This document shows positions 49,608-58,993 of a DNA stretch of 64,000 nucleotides, piece by piece. The notes beneath the pieces were generated by a model. It had not been told where the DNA came from, did no database searches, and saw nothing but the letters and a program-made list of their open reading frames with translations. A program made the position numbers and the translations under genes. The first letter of the stretch is position 1, and each line of letters opens with the position of its first letter. Source of the DNA: Enterobacter oligotrophicus (lineage in GTDB: Bacteria; Pseudomonadota; Gammaproteobacteria; Enterobacterales; Enterobacteriaceae); contig NZ_AP019007.1 of the NCBI RefSeq assembly GCF_009176645.1, forward strand, positions 3,782,001 through 3,846,000, given 5' to 3'.

Positions 49608-50075
49608 CTATTCTTTCTCGGCAATGTACGGGTCCTCATAGCCCAGAGCAAGCATTATCTCTGTCTCAAGGGACTCCATCTCTTCCGCTTCATCATCTTC
49701 AATGTGATCGTAGCCCAGCAGGTGCAGGCTACCGTGTACCACCATATGCGCCCAGTGCGCGTCGAGCGGCTTTTGCTGCTCTTTGGCTTCCTGCTCAACC
49801 ACCTGACGGCAGATGATCAGGTCGCCCAGCAGCGGCATTTCAATCCCCGGAGGCGCTTCGAACGGGAAAGAGAGCACATTGGTCGGCTTATCTTTCCCGC
49901 GGTAGGTCAGGTTAAGCTCGTGGCTTTCCGCTTCATCCACCAGGCGAATCGTCACTTCTGATTCTTCCTGAAACTGGGGGATAACCGCATCCAGCCATTT
50001 CTGAAACTGTGCCTCATCTGGCATGCCGGAATTATCTTCACAGGCCAGCTGTAAATCGAGGATCACCTGACTCAT
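49608..50075 (-). CDS. ybeY: Endoribonuclease YbeY
   Basis: 155 residues (E. coli 155). Zinc site [11 protein letters not shown] (H-x3-H-x5-H), conserved R in [19 protein letters not shown] single-strand endoribonuclease active in 16S rRNA 3'-end maturation and quality control. Overlaps ybeZ by four bases. Confidence 0.97.
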   Translation of the reverse strand: MSQVILDLQLACEDNSGMPDEAQFQKWLDAVIPQFQEESEVTIRLVDEAESHELNLTYRGKDKPTNVLSFPFEAPPGIEMPLLGDLIICRQVVEQEAKEQQKPLDAHWAHMVVHGSLHLLGYDHIEDDEAEEMESLETEIMLALGYEDPYIAEKE

Positions 50076-51118
50076 TTCTGTTCTTGCTCCTGCGCATCGC
50101 GCTTACGTTCTGCGGCCAGTTCGGCCTTACGTTTTTGTTCCGCCTCTTCCCAGGCTTCATAGGCGTTAACGATGCGCGCGACCACCGGATGGCGGACGAC
50201 GTCTTCGCTGTGGAAGAAGTTAAAGCTGATTTCATCGACTTCGGACAGCACTTCAATCGCGTGGCGCAGGCCAGATTTGGTGCTGCGCGGCAGGTCAATC
50301 TGGGTGATGTCGCCGGTGATGACCGCTTTCGAGTTAAAGCCGATACGCGTCAGGAACATCTTCATCTGTTCGATGGTGGTGTTCTGGCTCTCATCAAGAA
50401 TGATGAACGCATCGTTGAGCGTGCGGCCGCGCATGTAGGCGAGCGGGGCGACTTCAATCACGTTACGCTCAATGAGCTTCTCTACTTTCTCAAAGCCTAA
50501 CATCTCGAACAGGGCGTCATAAAGCGGGCGCAGATACGGGTCCACTTTCTGACTTAAATCACCCGGCAGGAAGCCGAGTTTTTCACCCGCTTCGACGGCA
50601 GGGCGAGTCAGCAGAATTCGACGGATTTCCTGGCGCTCCAGCGCATCAACCGCAGCGGCAACCGCCAGATAGGTTTTCCCCGTACCCGCCGGACCCACGC
50701 CGAAGGTGATGTCATGGTCGAGGATGTTGGCAATGTACTGCGCCTGGTTCGGCGTGCGTGGTTTAATCACGCCGCGTTTGGTCTTGATGTTGATCGCTTT
50801 GCCGTAGTCCGGCACGCTTTCCGCGCTCTGCTCAAGCACGCGCGCCTCTTTAATGGCGAGGTGGATCTGTTCCGGTTCGATATCCTGCGTTTCGCCACGC
50901 ATCGGGGCGGTATCAACATACAGACTGCGAAGAATATCTGCAGCGGCATTGACGCAGATGCTGCGTCCGGTGAGTTTGAAATGGTTATCGCGACGATTGA
51001 TTTCGATACCCAGACGTCGCTCAAGTTGTTTGATGTTGTCATCAAACGGCCCGCACAGGCTCAGCAGGCGAGCGTTGTCTGCGGGCGTTAGGCTAATTTC
51101 ACGCGTATCTATGTTCAA
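50072..51118 (-). CDS. ybeZ: PhoH-like ATPase YbeZ (PhoL)
   Basis: 348 residues (E. coli 346). Walker [12 protein letters not shown] (about 140-150) and Walker [14 protein letters not shown]-like N-terminal region. Reported to interact with YbeY and act in RNA metabolism. The C-terminus is a charged Lys/Arg/Glu tail ([23 protein letters not shown] region). Confidence 0.95.
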   Translation of the reverse strand: MNIDTREISLTPADNARLLSLCGPFDDNIKQLERRLGIEINRRDNHFKLTGRSICVNAAADILRSLYVDTAPMRGETQDIEPEQIHLAIKEARVLEQSAESVPDYGKAINIKTKRGVIKPRTPNQAQYIANILDHDITFGVGPAGTGKTYLAVAAAVDALERQEIRRILLTRPAVEAGEKLGFLPGDLSQKVDPYLRPLYDALFEMLGFEKVEKLIERNVIEVAPLAYMRGRTLNDAFIILDESQNTTIEQMKMFLTRIGFNSKAVITGDITQIDLPRSTKSGLRHAIEVLSEVDEISFNFFHSEDVVRHPVVARIVNAYEAWEEAEQKRKAELAAERKRDAQEQEQK

Positions 51119-51253
51119 ACTGTTCCTCTTTGAGTAGTTAACTTACCCGGTGGCACCTGGCGTAATAAAACGGTCATTACCGAAATTATTCACGCCACAG
51201 AATAAAGGCGCAAGCGTTGCGGATGATATTGGGGGCAATGAGAGGAAATACAA

Positions 51254-51274
51254 GGCCTGCCGGAAGGGCAGGCC
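51254..51274 (-). terminator. Intrinsic terminator of miaB
   Basis: Perfect 8-bp stem GGCCTGCC / GGCAGGCC, followed on the minus strand by TTGTATTTCC; 8 bp after the miaB stop. Confidence 0.75.
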
Positions 51275-51281
51275 ATAAGGA

Positions 51282-52706
51282 CTATGGCTGGTAAATCCCC
51301 ACGCCAGAATCGTCTACTTTGCGGGTGCGAGAGATCACCGATTCGGGTGATTCTGCAATACGCAGGCCCATTTCGGCTTCGGTCCGTACCAGCTTCGCGC
51401 GCAGTGAATTGGTCAGGACTTCGACAATTTCGACGTCCACAAATTTACCGATCAGATCCGGGGTGCCTTCAAAGTTCACCACGCGGTTGTTTTCGGTACG
51501 ACCGGACAGTTCCATAATGCTCTTGCGGGAAGTGCCTTCCACCAGAATACGCTGGACGGTGCCGAGCATACGGCGGCTCCAGGCGTTGGCCTGCTGGTTG
51601 ATACGCTCCTGCAGAATATACAGACGCTGCTTTTTCTCTTCTTCCGGCACATCGTCAACCATATCGGCCGCAGGTGTTCCAGGACGCGCTGAGAAGATGA
51701 AGCTGTAGCTGACATCGAAGTTTATTTCGCCAATGAGCTTCATGGTGCGCTCGAAGTCATCAGCGGTTTCGCCAGGGAAGCCGACGATAAAGTCGGAGCT
51801 GATCTGGATATCGGGACGCGCTTCACGCAGCTTACGGATGGTGGACTTATACTCCAGCACCGTATGTGGACGGCCCATCAGGTTCAGCACCCGGTCAGAG
51901 CCACACTGAACCGGCAGGTGCAGGAAGCTCACCAGCTCTGGCGTATCGCGATAAACGTCAATGATGTCGTCGGTAAATTCCATTGGATGGCTGGTGGTAA
52001 AGCGAATACGGTCGATGCCGTCAATCGCGGCCACCAGGCGCAGCAGTTCGGCAAAGCTGCCGGTGGTGCCATCGTAGTTCTCACCGCGCCAGGCGTTAAC
52101 GTTCTGACCCAGCAGGTTCACTTCGCGTACGCCCTGCGCGGCCAATTGCGCGATTTCAAACAGAATATCGTCTGCTGGACGGCTGACTTCTTCACCACGG
52201 GTGTAAGGCACCACGCAGTAAGTACAGTATTTGTTGCAGCCTTCCATGATGGAGACGAAAGCGGTCGGGCCATCAGCGCGCGGCTCTGGCAGACGGTCAA
52301 ATTTTTCGATCTCCGGGAAGCTCACATCCACGACCGGGCTACGATCGCCGCGAACCTTATTTATCATCTCAGGCAGGCGGTGCAGGGTCTGAGGGCCAAA
52401 GACAATATCCACATACGGGGCTCTCTGGCGGATCAGCTTACCTTCCTGCGACGCGACGCAGCCGCCCACACCGATGATCAGGTCCGGATTTTTTCGCTTA
52501 AGAAGTTTCCAGCGGCCTAATACGTGAAAGACTTTTTCCTGCGCTTTTTCACGAATTGAACAGGTGTTCAGCAGCAGCACATCGGCTTCTTTCGCATTTT
52601 CAGTCAGCTGGTATCCGTGGGTGGTATCCAGCAGATCGGCCATCTTGGATGAATCGTATTCGTTCATCTGACAGCCCCAGGTTTTTATATGGAGTTTTTT
52701 AGTCAT
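51282..52706 (-). CDS. miaB: tRNA-2-methylthio-N6-isopentenyladenosine synthase MiaB
   Basis: 474 residues from the ATG at 52706 (E. coli 474); a reading open to 53480 is antisense to ubiF. N-terminal methylthiotransferase domain with three cluster cysteines ([21 protein letters not shown]), radical SAM motif [15 protein letters not shown] (C-x3-C-x2-C) at about 157, and a C-terminal TRAM domain. Modifies A37 of tRNAs reading UNN codons, including the tRNA-Leu in this window. Confidence 0.97.
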   Translation of the reverse strand: MTKKLHIKTWGCQMNEYDSSKMADLLDTTHGYQLTENAKEADVLLLNTCSIREKAQEKVFHVLGRWKLLKRKNPDLIIGVGGCVASQEGKLIRQRAPYVDIVFGPQTLHRLPEMINKVRGDRSPVVDVSFPEIEKFDRLPEPRADGPTAFVSIMEGCNKYCTYCVVPYTRGEEVSRPADDILFEIAQLAAQGVREVNLLGQNVNAWRGENYDGTTGSFAELLRLVAAIDGIDRIRFTTSHPMEFTDDIIDVYRDTPELVSFLHLPVQCGSDRVLNLMGRPHTVLEYKSTIRKLREARPDIQISSDFIVGFPGETADDFERTMKLIGEINFDVSYSFIFSARPGTPAADMVDDVPEEEKKQRLYILQERINQQANAWSRRMLGTVQRILVEGTSRKSIMELSGRTENNRVVNFEGTPDLIGKFVDVEIVEVLTNSLRAKLVRTEAEMGLRIAESPESVISRTRKVDDSGVGIYQP

Positions 52707-52835
52707 CGACTTGCTCAGCTCAGGATTGCAAGCCGCGTATTGTAATGCTTTGGTGGGGTTGTGACCAGTATGAAGGTTATGACTCTCAAGAGCGCAAAAA
52801 TCCGGTAAACTTAAGGGATTCTCCAATAAGGAAAA

Positions 52836-54017
52836 ATGACCATGACACTCCAACACACCGAAGTTGCCGTTGTCGGCGGCGGTATGGTCGGCGGCGCGCT
52901 GGCGCTGGGGCTGGCGCAGCAGGGATTTGCGGTAACGGTAATTGAGCAGTCGGCACCGCCGGCATTCGATCCCGCCAGTAAACCGGACGTGCGCATTTCC
53001 GCAATCAGCGCGGCGTCCGTCGATCTGCTGCGCGGGCTGGGCGTTTGGGAAGCGGTACAGGCGATGCGCGCCCATCCTTACAGTCGTCTTGAAACCTGGG
53101 AGTGGGAAAATGCCCATGTCGCGTTTGATGCCGCTGAACTGAAGCTGCCGCGCCTGGGGTATATGGTGGAAAACAATGTTCTGCAACTCGCCCTGTGGCA
53201 GGCGCTGGAGGCGCATCCGAACGTTACGCTGCGTGTACCTGCTTCCCTGAAAGCGCTGCATCGCCACGAAAGTGGCTATCTTCTGACGCTGGATAGTGGC
53301 GATGGGCTGGCCGTGAAACTGGTAGTGGGGGCAGATGGTGCGAACTCGCAGGTCCGGCAGATGGCGGGAATTAGTGTACATGCCTGGCAATATCAGCAGT
53401 CCTGTATGCTGATCACCGTCCAGTGCGAGAATGCACCGGGCGAAAGCACCTGGCAGCACTTTACGCCAAACGGCCCACACGCCTTTTTACCGCTGTTCGA
53501 TAACTGGGCATCGCTGGTGTGGTACGACAAACCGGTGCGCATTCGCCAGTTGCAGGGGCTCTCTATGGAACAGTTGCAGCGCGAAATTCTGCAGCATTTC
53601 CCGAGCCGTTTAGGTTCTGTCACGCCGGTCGCTGCGGGCGCATTCCCACTCACACGACGTCATGCTTTGCAGTATGCCCGTGAAGGGCTGGCGCTGGTGG
53701 GCGATGCGGCACACACTATTCATCCGCTGGCCGGGCAGGGGGTGAATCTGGGCTATCGAGATGTCGATGCGTTACTGGACGTTTTGAGCAATGCGCGTGG
53801 CCATGCGGAAGCCTGGTCCAGCCATCAGGTTCTGAAACGCTACCAGACGCGGCGTATGGCGGATAACTTTATCATGCAGTCAGGGATGGATCTGTTCTAT
53901 GCCGGGTTCAGCAATGACTTAGCCCCGGTGCGCATTCTGCGTAATATCGGCTTAATGGCGGCGGAACGCGCCGGTGGTCTGAAACGTCAGGCCCTGAAAT
54001 ACGCCTTAGGACTTTAA
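52836..54017 (+). CDS. ubiF: 3-demethoxyubiquinol 3-hydroxylase UbiF
   Basis: 393 residues. FAD-binding [17 protein letters not shown] at the N-terminus, DG motif [11 protein letters not shown] (about 165) and [21 protein letters not shown] (about 288). UbiH/F/I family; the miaB-ubiF-tRNA context fixes the paralogue. Catalyses the C6 hydroxylation of ubiquinone synthesis. Start at the first ATG with AAGGA 5 bases ahead; the ATG two codons later is possible. Confidence 0.95.
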   Translation: MTMTLQHTEVAVVGGGMVGGALALGLAQQGFAVTVIEQSAPPAFDPASKPDVRISAISAASVDLLRGLGVWEAVQAMRAHPYSRLETWEWENAHVAFDAAELKLPRLGYMVENNVLQLALWQALEAHPNVTLRVPASLKALHRHESGYLLTLDSGDGLAVKLVVGADGANSQVRQMAGISVHAWQYQQSCMLITVQCENAPGESTWQHFTPNGPHAFLPLFDNWASLVWYDKPVRIRQLQGLSMEQLQREILQHFPSRLGSVTPVAAGAFPLTRRHALQYAREGLALVGDAAHTIHPLAGQGVNLGYRDVDALLDVLSNARGHAEAWSSHQVLKRYQTRRMADNFIMQSGMDLFYAGFSNDLAPVRILRNIGLMAAERAGGLKRQALKYALGL

Positions 54018-54025
54018 TCCTTTTT

Positions 54026-54070
54026 CCCTCTCCCCGTGGGAGAGGGTCAGGGTGAGGGCATCAGGCCGCA
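54026..54070. repeat. 45-bp REP-like element, copy 2
   Basis: Hairpin CCCTCTCCC-CGT-GGGAGAGGG then GGGTGAGGGCATCAGGCCGCA, starting 8 bp after the ubiF stop. Three differences from copy 1 at 42398-42442. Confidence 0.85.
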
Positions 54071-54090
54071 CAATGCTGAACAACAAAAAC

Positions 54091-54118
54091 AAAAAAACCC
54101 GCAGAGCGGGCTTTTTTG
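54091..54118 (-). terminator. Terminator of the tRNA operon
   Basis: Minus strand: stem GCCCGC-TCT-GCGGG then TTTTTTTGTTTTTG, 9 bp after the last tRNA gene. Confidence 0.88.
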
Positions 54119-54126
54119 TTACTAAG

Positions 54127-54201
54127 TGGCTGGGGTGCAGGGATTCGAACCCCGGAATGCTGGTATCAGAAACCAGAGCCTTACCGCTTGGCGACACCCC
54201 A
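54127..54201 (-). tRNA. glnX: tRNA-Gln (anticodon CTG)
   Basis: 75 nt with encoded CCA, cloverleaf complete, anticodon loop TTCTGAT. Last gene of the seven-tRNA operon. It differs from its neighbour glnV at five positions: acceptor pair 7-66 is G-C instead of A-T, and the T stem is CGGGG/CCCTG with one G-U pair. Folding is kept. Confidence 0.96.
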
Positions 54202-54238
54202 ATTGCGTTAAACAAACTGCTTAACGACTTTTTTAAAT

Positions 54239-54313
54239 TGGCTGGGGTACGAGGATTCGAACCTCGGAATGCTGGTATCAGAAACCAGAGCCTTACCGCT
54301 TGGCGATACCCCA
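54239..54313 (-). tRNA. glnV: tRNA-Gln (anticodon CTG)
   Basis: 75 nt with CCA, anticodon CTG, fully paired T stem CGAGG/CCTCG. Sixth gene of the metT-leuW-glnU-glnW-metU-glnV-glnX operon. Confidence 0.97.
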
Positions 54314-54357
54314 ACAATTTTTTCTAGCTTACCGAAAAAATCGGTAAATGACTAATT

Positions 54358-54434
54358 TGGTGGCTACGACGGGATTCGAACCTGTGACCCCATCATTATG
54401 AGTGATGTGCTCTAACCAACTGAGCTACGTAGCC
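54358..54434 (-). tRNA. metU: tRNA-Met elongator (anticodon CAT)
   Basis: 77 nt, GGCTACG acceptor start, anticodon loop CTCATAA, CCA encoded. Identical to the copy at 54751. The G1-C72 acceptor pair marks the elongator, not initiator, type. Confidence 0.96.
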
Positions 54435-54451
54435 AGCACTGCAATCTTCGA

Positions 54452-54526
54452 TGGCTGGGGTACCTGGATTCGAACCAGGGAATGCCGGTATCAAAAACCG
54501 GTGCCTTACCGCTTGGCGATACCCCA
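54452..54526 (-). tRNA. glnW: tRNA-Gln (anticodon TTG)
   Basis: 75 nt with CCA, anticodon loop TTTTGAT. Identical to the next copy at 54560. Confidence 0.97.
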
Positions 54527-54559
54527 ATAACCGCGGAGAACCGCTAAATCGAAGAAATA

Positions 54560-54634
54560 TGGCTGGGGTACCTGGATTCGAACCAGGGAATGCCGGTATC
54601 AAAAACCGGTGCCTTACCGCTTGGCGATACCCCA
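54560..54634 (-). tRNA. glnU: tRNA-Gln (anticodon TTG)
   Basis: 75 nt with CCA, identical to glnW; third gene of the operon. Confidence 0.97.
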
Positions 54635-54657
54635 TCCGTGCAACGCTTACCTGGGAA

Positions 54658-54742
54658 TGGTGCGGGAGGCGAGACTTGAACTCGCACACCTTGCGGCGCC
54701 AGAACCTAAATCTGGTGCGTCTACCAATTTCGCCACTCCCGC
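54658..54742 (-). tRNA. leuW: tRNA-Leu (anticodon TAG)
   Basis: 85 nt class II tRNA with a long variable arm (GGCGCCGCAAGGTG region), anticodon TAG, CCA encoded. Substrate of LeuS in this window. A37 lies next to a G-starting context as usual for tRNA-Leu3. Confidence 0.96.
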
Positions 54743-54750
54743 AAAAAAGA

Positions 54751-54827
54751 TGGTGGCTACGACGGGATTCGAACCTGTGACCCCATCATTATGAGTGATG
54801 TGCTCTAACCAACTGAGCTACGTAGCC
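54751..54827 (-). tRNA. metT: tRNA-Met elongator (anticodon CAT)
   Basis: 77 nt, first gene of the operon, identical to metU. Confidence 0.96.
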
Positions 54828-54866
54828 ATCTTTTTTTCGCGTTACCTTATCGGCGTTGCGGGGCGC

Positions 54867-54895
54867 ATTATGCGTATAGACCCTTGCAGCGTCAA
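54867..54895 (-). promoter_or_regulatory. Promoter of the tRNA operon with GC-rich discriminator
   Basis: Minus strand: TTGACG, 17-bp spacer, CATAAT, then GCGCCCC before the likely start, about 35 nt upstream of metT. Two near-consensus boxes at ideal spacing plus a GC-rich discriminator, the mark of stringently controlled stable-RNA promoters. Confidence 0.8.
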
Positions 54896-55011
54896 CACCT
54901 TTTTCAACGAAAATAGCCGGAATGTGACTGTTTGGTTAGGTTGCGAACAGCGTGGCCGAATATTCGGCAATTATTGGTTATTAATCGATTTTGTGCGGTG
55001 AAAAGTAAGGC

Positions 55012-55034
55012 AAAAAAAAGGCCCCGAAGGGCCT
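55012..55034 (-). terminator. Intrinsic terminator of asnB
   Basis: Stem AGGCCC-CGAA (TTCG on the transcript)-GGGCCT followed by T8 on the minus strand. Confidence 0.9.
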
Positions 55035-55051
55035 GTGTACAGTTTAAGCGA

Positions 55052-56716
55052 TTACTTATAGGCGGACTGGTGAACGCCTACCGCACGTCCTGAAGGATCG
55101 TTCATCGCTTTGAAAGATTCATCCCATTCAATGGCTTTCGCAGAAGAACAGGCGACGGACGGGCCACCCGGCACACATTCGGCGGCGCTCGGAACCGGGA
55201 ACAGTTCTTCAAAGATCTCACGGTACAAATACGCTTCTTTAGAGCCTGGCGTGTTGTACGGGAAGCGGAAGCTCGCGGTTTCCAACTGTTGGTCGGAAAC
55301 CTGTTTTGCCGCCACCTCTTTCAAAGTGTCGATCCAGCTGTAGCCAACGCCGTCAGAGAACTGCTCTTTCTGACGCCATGCAACGCTTGCTGGCAGGTAG
55401 GATTCGAAACATTCACGCAGGATATGTTTCTCCATTTTACCGTTGCCGCACATTTTGTCCTGCGGGTTGATGCGCATCGCCACATCGAGGAATTTCTTAT
55501 CCAGGAACGGCACGCGCGCTTCCACGCCCCAGGCGGACATCGCTTTGTTGGCACGCGCACAGTCAAACATATGCAGCGCCTGCAGTTTACGCACGGTTTC
55601 TTCATGCAGCTCTTTGGCGTTTGGCGCTTTGTGGAAATAGAGATAGCCGCCAAACACTTCGTCCGAGCCTTCACCGGACAGCACCATCTTAATGCCCATC
55701 GCTTTGATCTTACGGGACATTAAATACATCGGCGTGGAGGCGCGGATGGTGGTAACGTCATAGGTTTCAATGTGATAGATCACATCGCGGATCGCATCCA
55801 GACCTTCCTGCACGGTGAAATGAATTTCATGGTGCACGGTGCCGAGGTGGTTAGCCACTTCCTGCGCGGCTTTCAGATCCGGTGCACCTTCCAGGCCCAC
55901 GGCGAAGGAGTGCAGCTGCGGCCACCAGGCTTCAGAGCGTTCCTGATCTTCAACGCGACGGGCAGCGTATTTCTTGGTGATCGCGGAGATCACAGAGGAG
56001 TCCAGGCCGCCGGAGAGCAGCACACCGTAAGGCACGTCTGACATCAGGTGGCTTTTCACGGAATCTTCCAGCGCCTGACGCAGCTCGGCTTTGTCCGTGA
56101 CGTTGTCTTTTACCGCGTCATAATCGAACCAGTCGCGCTGGTAGTACGGGCGGATCTCGCCGTCTTTGCTCCACAGATAGCTGCCTGCCGGGAACTCTTT
56201 AATGGTGCGGCAAACCGGCACCAGGGCTTTCATTTCAGACGCGACATAGAAGTTGCCATGCTCGTCGTGGCCCATGTACAGCGGGATGATACCAATATGA
56301 TCGCGGCCAATCAGGTAGGCGTCTTTTTCGCTGTCGTACAGCGCGAAGGCAAACATGCCCTGCAGGTCGTCCAGGAATTCCGGACCTTTCTCCTGATACA
56401 GCGCCAGGATCACTTCACAGTCAGATCCGGTCTGGAACGCGTAGCGATCGCCGTACTCGGCGCGCAGTGCCTGATGGTTATAGATTTCACCGTTCACAGC
56501 CAGCGCGTGTGTTTTTTTCTCGTTATACAGCGGCTGTGCACCGGCGTTGACGTCAACAATCGACAGACGTTCATGAGCCAGAATCGCTTTATCGCTGGCG
56601 TAAACGCCGGACCAGTCCGGACCGCGGTGGCGCATCAGGCGGGACAGTTCGAGAGCCTTTTTACGCAGTTCACCCGCGTCAGTTTTAATATCCAGTACGC
56701 CAAAAATTGAACACAT
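55052..56716 (-). CDS. asnB: Asparagine synthetase B (glutamine-hydrolysing)
   Basis: 554 residues (E. coli 554). Cys2 of MCSIFG is the glutaminase nucleophile; the synthetase domain has the PP-loop LLSGGLDSSVISA (about 232-244) and GEGSDEVFGGY. Makes asparagine from aspartate, glutamine and ATP. Monocistronic; the 250 bp between it and nagD hold no gene. Confidence 0.98.
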   Translation of the reverse strand: MCSIFGVLDIKTDAGELRKKALELSRLMRHRGPDWSGVYASDKAILAHERLSIVDVNAGAQPLYNEKKTHALAVNGEIYNHQALRAEYGDRYAFQTGSDCEVILALYQEKGPEFLDDLQGMFAFALYDSEKDAYLIGRDHIGIIPLYMGHDEHGNFYVASEMKALVPVCRTIKEFPAGSYLWSKDGEIRPYYQRDWFDYDAVKDNVTDKAELRQALEDSVKSHLMSDVPYGVLLSGGLDSSVISAITKKYAARRVEDQERSEAWWPQLHSFAVGLEGAPDLKAAQEVANHLGTVHHEIHFTVQEGLDAIRDVIYHIETYDVTTIRASTPMYLMSRKIKAMGIKMVLSGEGSDEVFGGYLYFHKAPNAKELHEETVRKLQALHMFDCARANKAMSAWGVEARVPFLDKKFLDVAMRINPQDKMCGNGKMEKHILRECFESYLPASVAWRQKEQFSDGVGYSWIDTLKEVAAKQVSDQQLETASFRFPYNTPGSKEAYLYREIFEELFPVPSAAECVPGGPSVACSSAKAIEWDESFKAMNDPSGRAVGVHQSAYK

Positions 56717-56940
56717 AACCTTCTCCGTTAACCCTGTTGCTTTGTAATGTTGCTTGCTTATGAAAATGCCGCAAAAGGGGGAGGGGGCGCAAGCGTTTTA
56801 CGGGGAGAAACGAAAATAGTGCAATGGTGATTGCTGAATGTTGAAAAAAGAGTATGACCTGAGTGCTTTTATTGATGATTATGCAATGAATGCTGGTTTC
56901 TGTTAGATGGCGTGATGTTTGTTTAGGGCTGAAATGAAGA

Positions 56941-56960
56941 ACCACGCCCTGAGGCGTGGC
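56941..56960 (-). terminator. Terminator of the nag operon after nagD
   Basis: Minus strand: CCACGCC-TCAG-GGCGTGG then TTCTTCATTT, 6 bp beyond the nagD stop. Confidence 0.7.
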
Positions 56961-56966
56961 TCTGAA

Positions 56967-57719
56967 TCAGATCACATCGATTTCGTCGACGGAAGGGTAA
57001 ATCCAGCTTGGCCGGAACGGCATGGAGTCGATATCGTCGAGCGTCGATACGCCAGAGAGGACCAGTATTGTCTCAAGACCCGCCTGGAATCCGGCCAGAA
57101 TATCGGTGCGCAGGTTGTCGCCGACAATCACGGTTTCCTCTGAATGGGCCTGCATTTTGTTCAGTGCAGCGCGAATGATCCACGGACTCGGCTTACCAAC
57201 AAAAAACGGCTTACGACCGGATATTTTTTCGATACCCGCGCAGAGTGCACCGCACGCCGGGTAAAAACCACGGCCATGGGTATCCGGGTTGGTGGCGATG
57301 AAACGCGCGCCGTTGGCGACGAAGTACGATGCTTTATGCATCATCTCCCAGTTATAGGAACGCGTTTCGCCCACAATCACAAAGTCCGGGTTCACATCGG
57401 TGATGGTAAAACCTGCTTTATACAGCTCGTGGATCAGCGCACCTTCACCGACCACGTAGGCTTTTTTGCCTTCCTGACGCTTCAGGAAATCTGCAGTCGC
57501 CATTGCAGAGGTATAAAACACGCTGTCCGGCACGTCGACGCCTGCGGTGGCGAAGCGGTTTGCCAGATCCTGACCAGTCTGGGAAGGGTAGTTCGTGAGC
57601 AGAACCAGTGGCATTCCTTTGTCGATGATGCGGTGAAGAAACTCCGCAGCACCCGGCACGGCAACGTTATCGTGCATCAGCACGCCGTCGATATCACAAA
57701 TTACATTCTTAATGGTCAT
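56967..57719 (-). CDS. nagD: HAD-family nucleotide phosphatase NagD (UmpH)
   Basis: 250 residues, HAD subfamily IIA: motif I DIDGVLMHD, motif II LLTNYPSQT, motif III/IV with K in GKPSPW and VGDNLRTDI. Known to dephosphorylate UMP and other nucleotides despite its name. Last gene of nagBACD, 45 bp after nagC. Confidence 0.96.
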   Translation of the reverse strand: MTIKNVICDIDGVLMHDNVAVPGAAEFLHRIIDKGMPLVLLTNYPSQTGQDLANRFATAGVDVPDSVFYTSAMATADFLKRQEGKKAYVVGEGALIHELYKAGFTITDVNPDFVIVGETRSYNWEMMHKASYFVANGARFIATNPDTHGRGFYPACGALCAGIEKISGRKPFFVGKPSPWIIRAALNKMQAHSEETVIVGDNLRTDILAGFQAGLETILVLSGVSTLDDIDSMPFRPSWIYPSVDEIDVI

Positions 57720-57764
57720 GGACTTTCCGACATCAAAAAAAGAAGGCGTTACTATAAGACCCGA

Positions 57765-58985
57765 TCAACTTTCCAGCAAATGTTGCAGCAGAATACCGTT
57801 GAGCATGGCGCGTTTCACCAGGGCAAAGGCACCAATGGCTGAGCGATGATCCAGCGTTGAGCGCACCACCGGTAAATTCTGACGAAACGCTTTCAGCGCC
57901 TGGGTGTTAATGCAGCCTTCAATCGCGGGCAATAGCACTTTTTCGGCTTCGACTATTTCGCCAGCAATCACCACTTTTTGCGGGTTAAACAGGTTGATGG
58001 CAATGGCAATGGTTTTACCCAGATGCCGTCCTACCTGCTCGATCACTTCGCAGGCCAGCGCGTCACCTTTGTTGGCGGCCTTGCAGATGGCACCGATCTT
58101 ACAGTCATCCAGCGTCACGCGGCTTTGGTAGCCCTGTTCCAGCAGATGTCGGACCCGATGTTCAATCGCCGCGTTAGCGGCAACGGTTTCGAGGCAGCCA
58201 AAGTTTCCGCAGTGACAACGTTCGCCAAGCGGCTCGACCTGAATGTGGCCGATCTCGCCCACGTTGCCGTTGCGACCGATAAAAATCCGCCCGTTAGAAA
58301 TAATCCCTGCGCCCGTACCACGGTGAACGCGCACCAGAATAGAGTCTTCACAGTCCTGGCTCGCACCAAAGTAGTGCTCTGCCAGCGCCAGCGAGCGGAT
58401 ATCGTGACCGACAAAGCAGGTCACCTTAAAGCGCTTTTCCAGCGCGTCGACCAGCCCCCAGTTCTCCACCTGAATATGCGGCATGTAGCGAATGACGCCG
58501 CTTTCAGGGTCGACCAGGCCCGGCAGGATCACCGAGATGGCAATGAGTTCGCGGATCTTGCGCTGACAGCTTTCGATAAACAGCGCAATGGTATTCAGCA
58601 GCGCGTGTTCCAGCGTCTCCTGGGTACGCTCCGGAAGCGGGTAGTGCTCTTCAGCGATGGCTTTGCTGCTCAGATCGTAAAGCGTAAGCGTGGTGTCATG
58701 GCGACCAAGACGGACGCCAATGGCCTGAAAATTGCGGGTTTCGGTGATAATGGAGATCGCGCGGCGACCCCCGGTGGAGGCCTGCTGATCGACTTCTTTG
58801 ATCAGGCCGCGCTCAATAAGCTGACGTGTAATTTTTGTCACGCTGGCGGGAGCAAGCTGGCTTTGTTCGGCTATCTGAATGCGCGAGATTGGCCCGTGTT
58901 GGTCAATCAGGCGATAAACTGCCGCGCTGTTAAGTTGTTTAACGAGATCGACATTACCGATTTGAGCTTGTCCGCCTGGTGTCAT
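57765..58985 (-). CDS. nagC: N-acetylglucosamine repressor NagC
   Basis: 406 residues, ROK family. N-terminal winged helix (residues about 15-80, ISRIQIAEQSQLAPASVTKITRQL), sugar-binding/kinase-like domain with the zinc motif CHCGNFGCLE (about 252). Binds GlcNAc-6-P and then leaves its operators, two of which are seen between nagB and nagE. Eight bp after nagA. Confidence 0.97.
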   Translation of the reverse strand: MTPGGQAQIGNVDLVKQLNSAAVYRLIDQHGPISRIQIAEQSQLAPASVTKITRQLIERGLIKEVDQQASTGGRRAISIITETRNFQAIGVRLGRHDTTLTLYDLSSKAIAEEHYPLPERTQETLEHALLNTIALFIESCQRKIRELIAISVILPGLVDPESGVIRYMPHIQVENWGLVDALEKRFKVTCFVGHDIRSLALAEHYFGASQDCEDSILVRVHRGTGAGIISNGRIFIGRNGNVGEIGHIQVEPLGERCHCGNFGCLETVAANAAIEHRVRHLLEQGYQSRVTLDDCKIGAICKAANKGDALACEVIEQVGRHLGKTIAIAINLFNPQKVVIAGEIVEAEKVLLPAIEGCINTQALKAFRQNLPVVRSTLDHRSAIGAFALVKRAMLNGILLQHLLES

Positions 58986-58993
58986 ACTTTTAC

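Noticed and set aside
52707..53480. Long N-terminal extension of miaB to 732 residues
   Set aside because: Extension is antisense to ubiF; the ATG at 52706 gives the exact family length.
54052..54794. Short proteins reading PGFEPGNAGI and similar
   Set aside because: These are translations of the tRNA-Gln and tRNA-Met genes, a well-known annotation artefact.
54127..54827. Regularly spaced near-identical 75-bp repeats, CRISPR-like at first sight
   Set aside because: All repeats fold as tRNAs with CCA ends; spacers are irregular and no cas gene is near.
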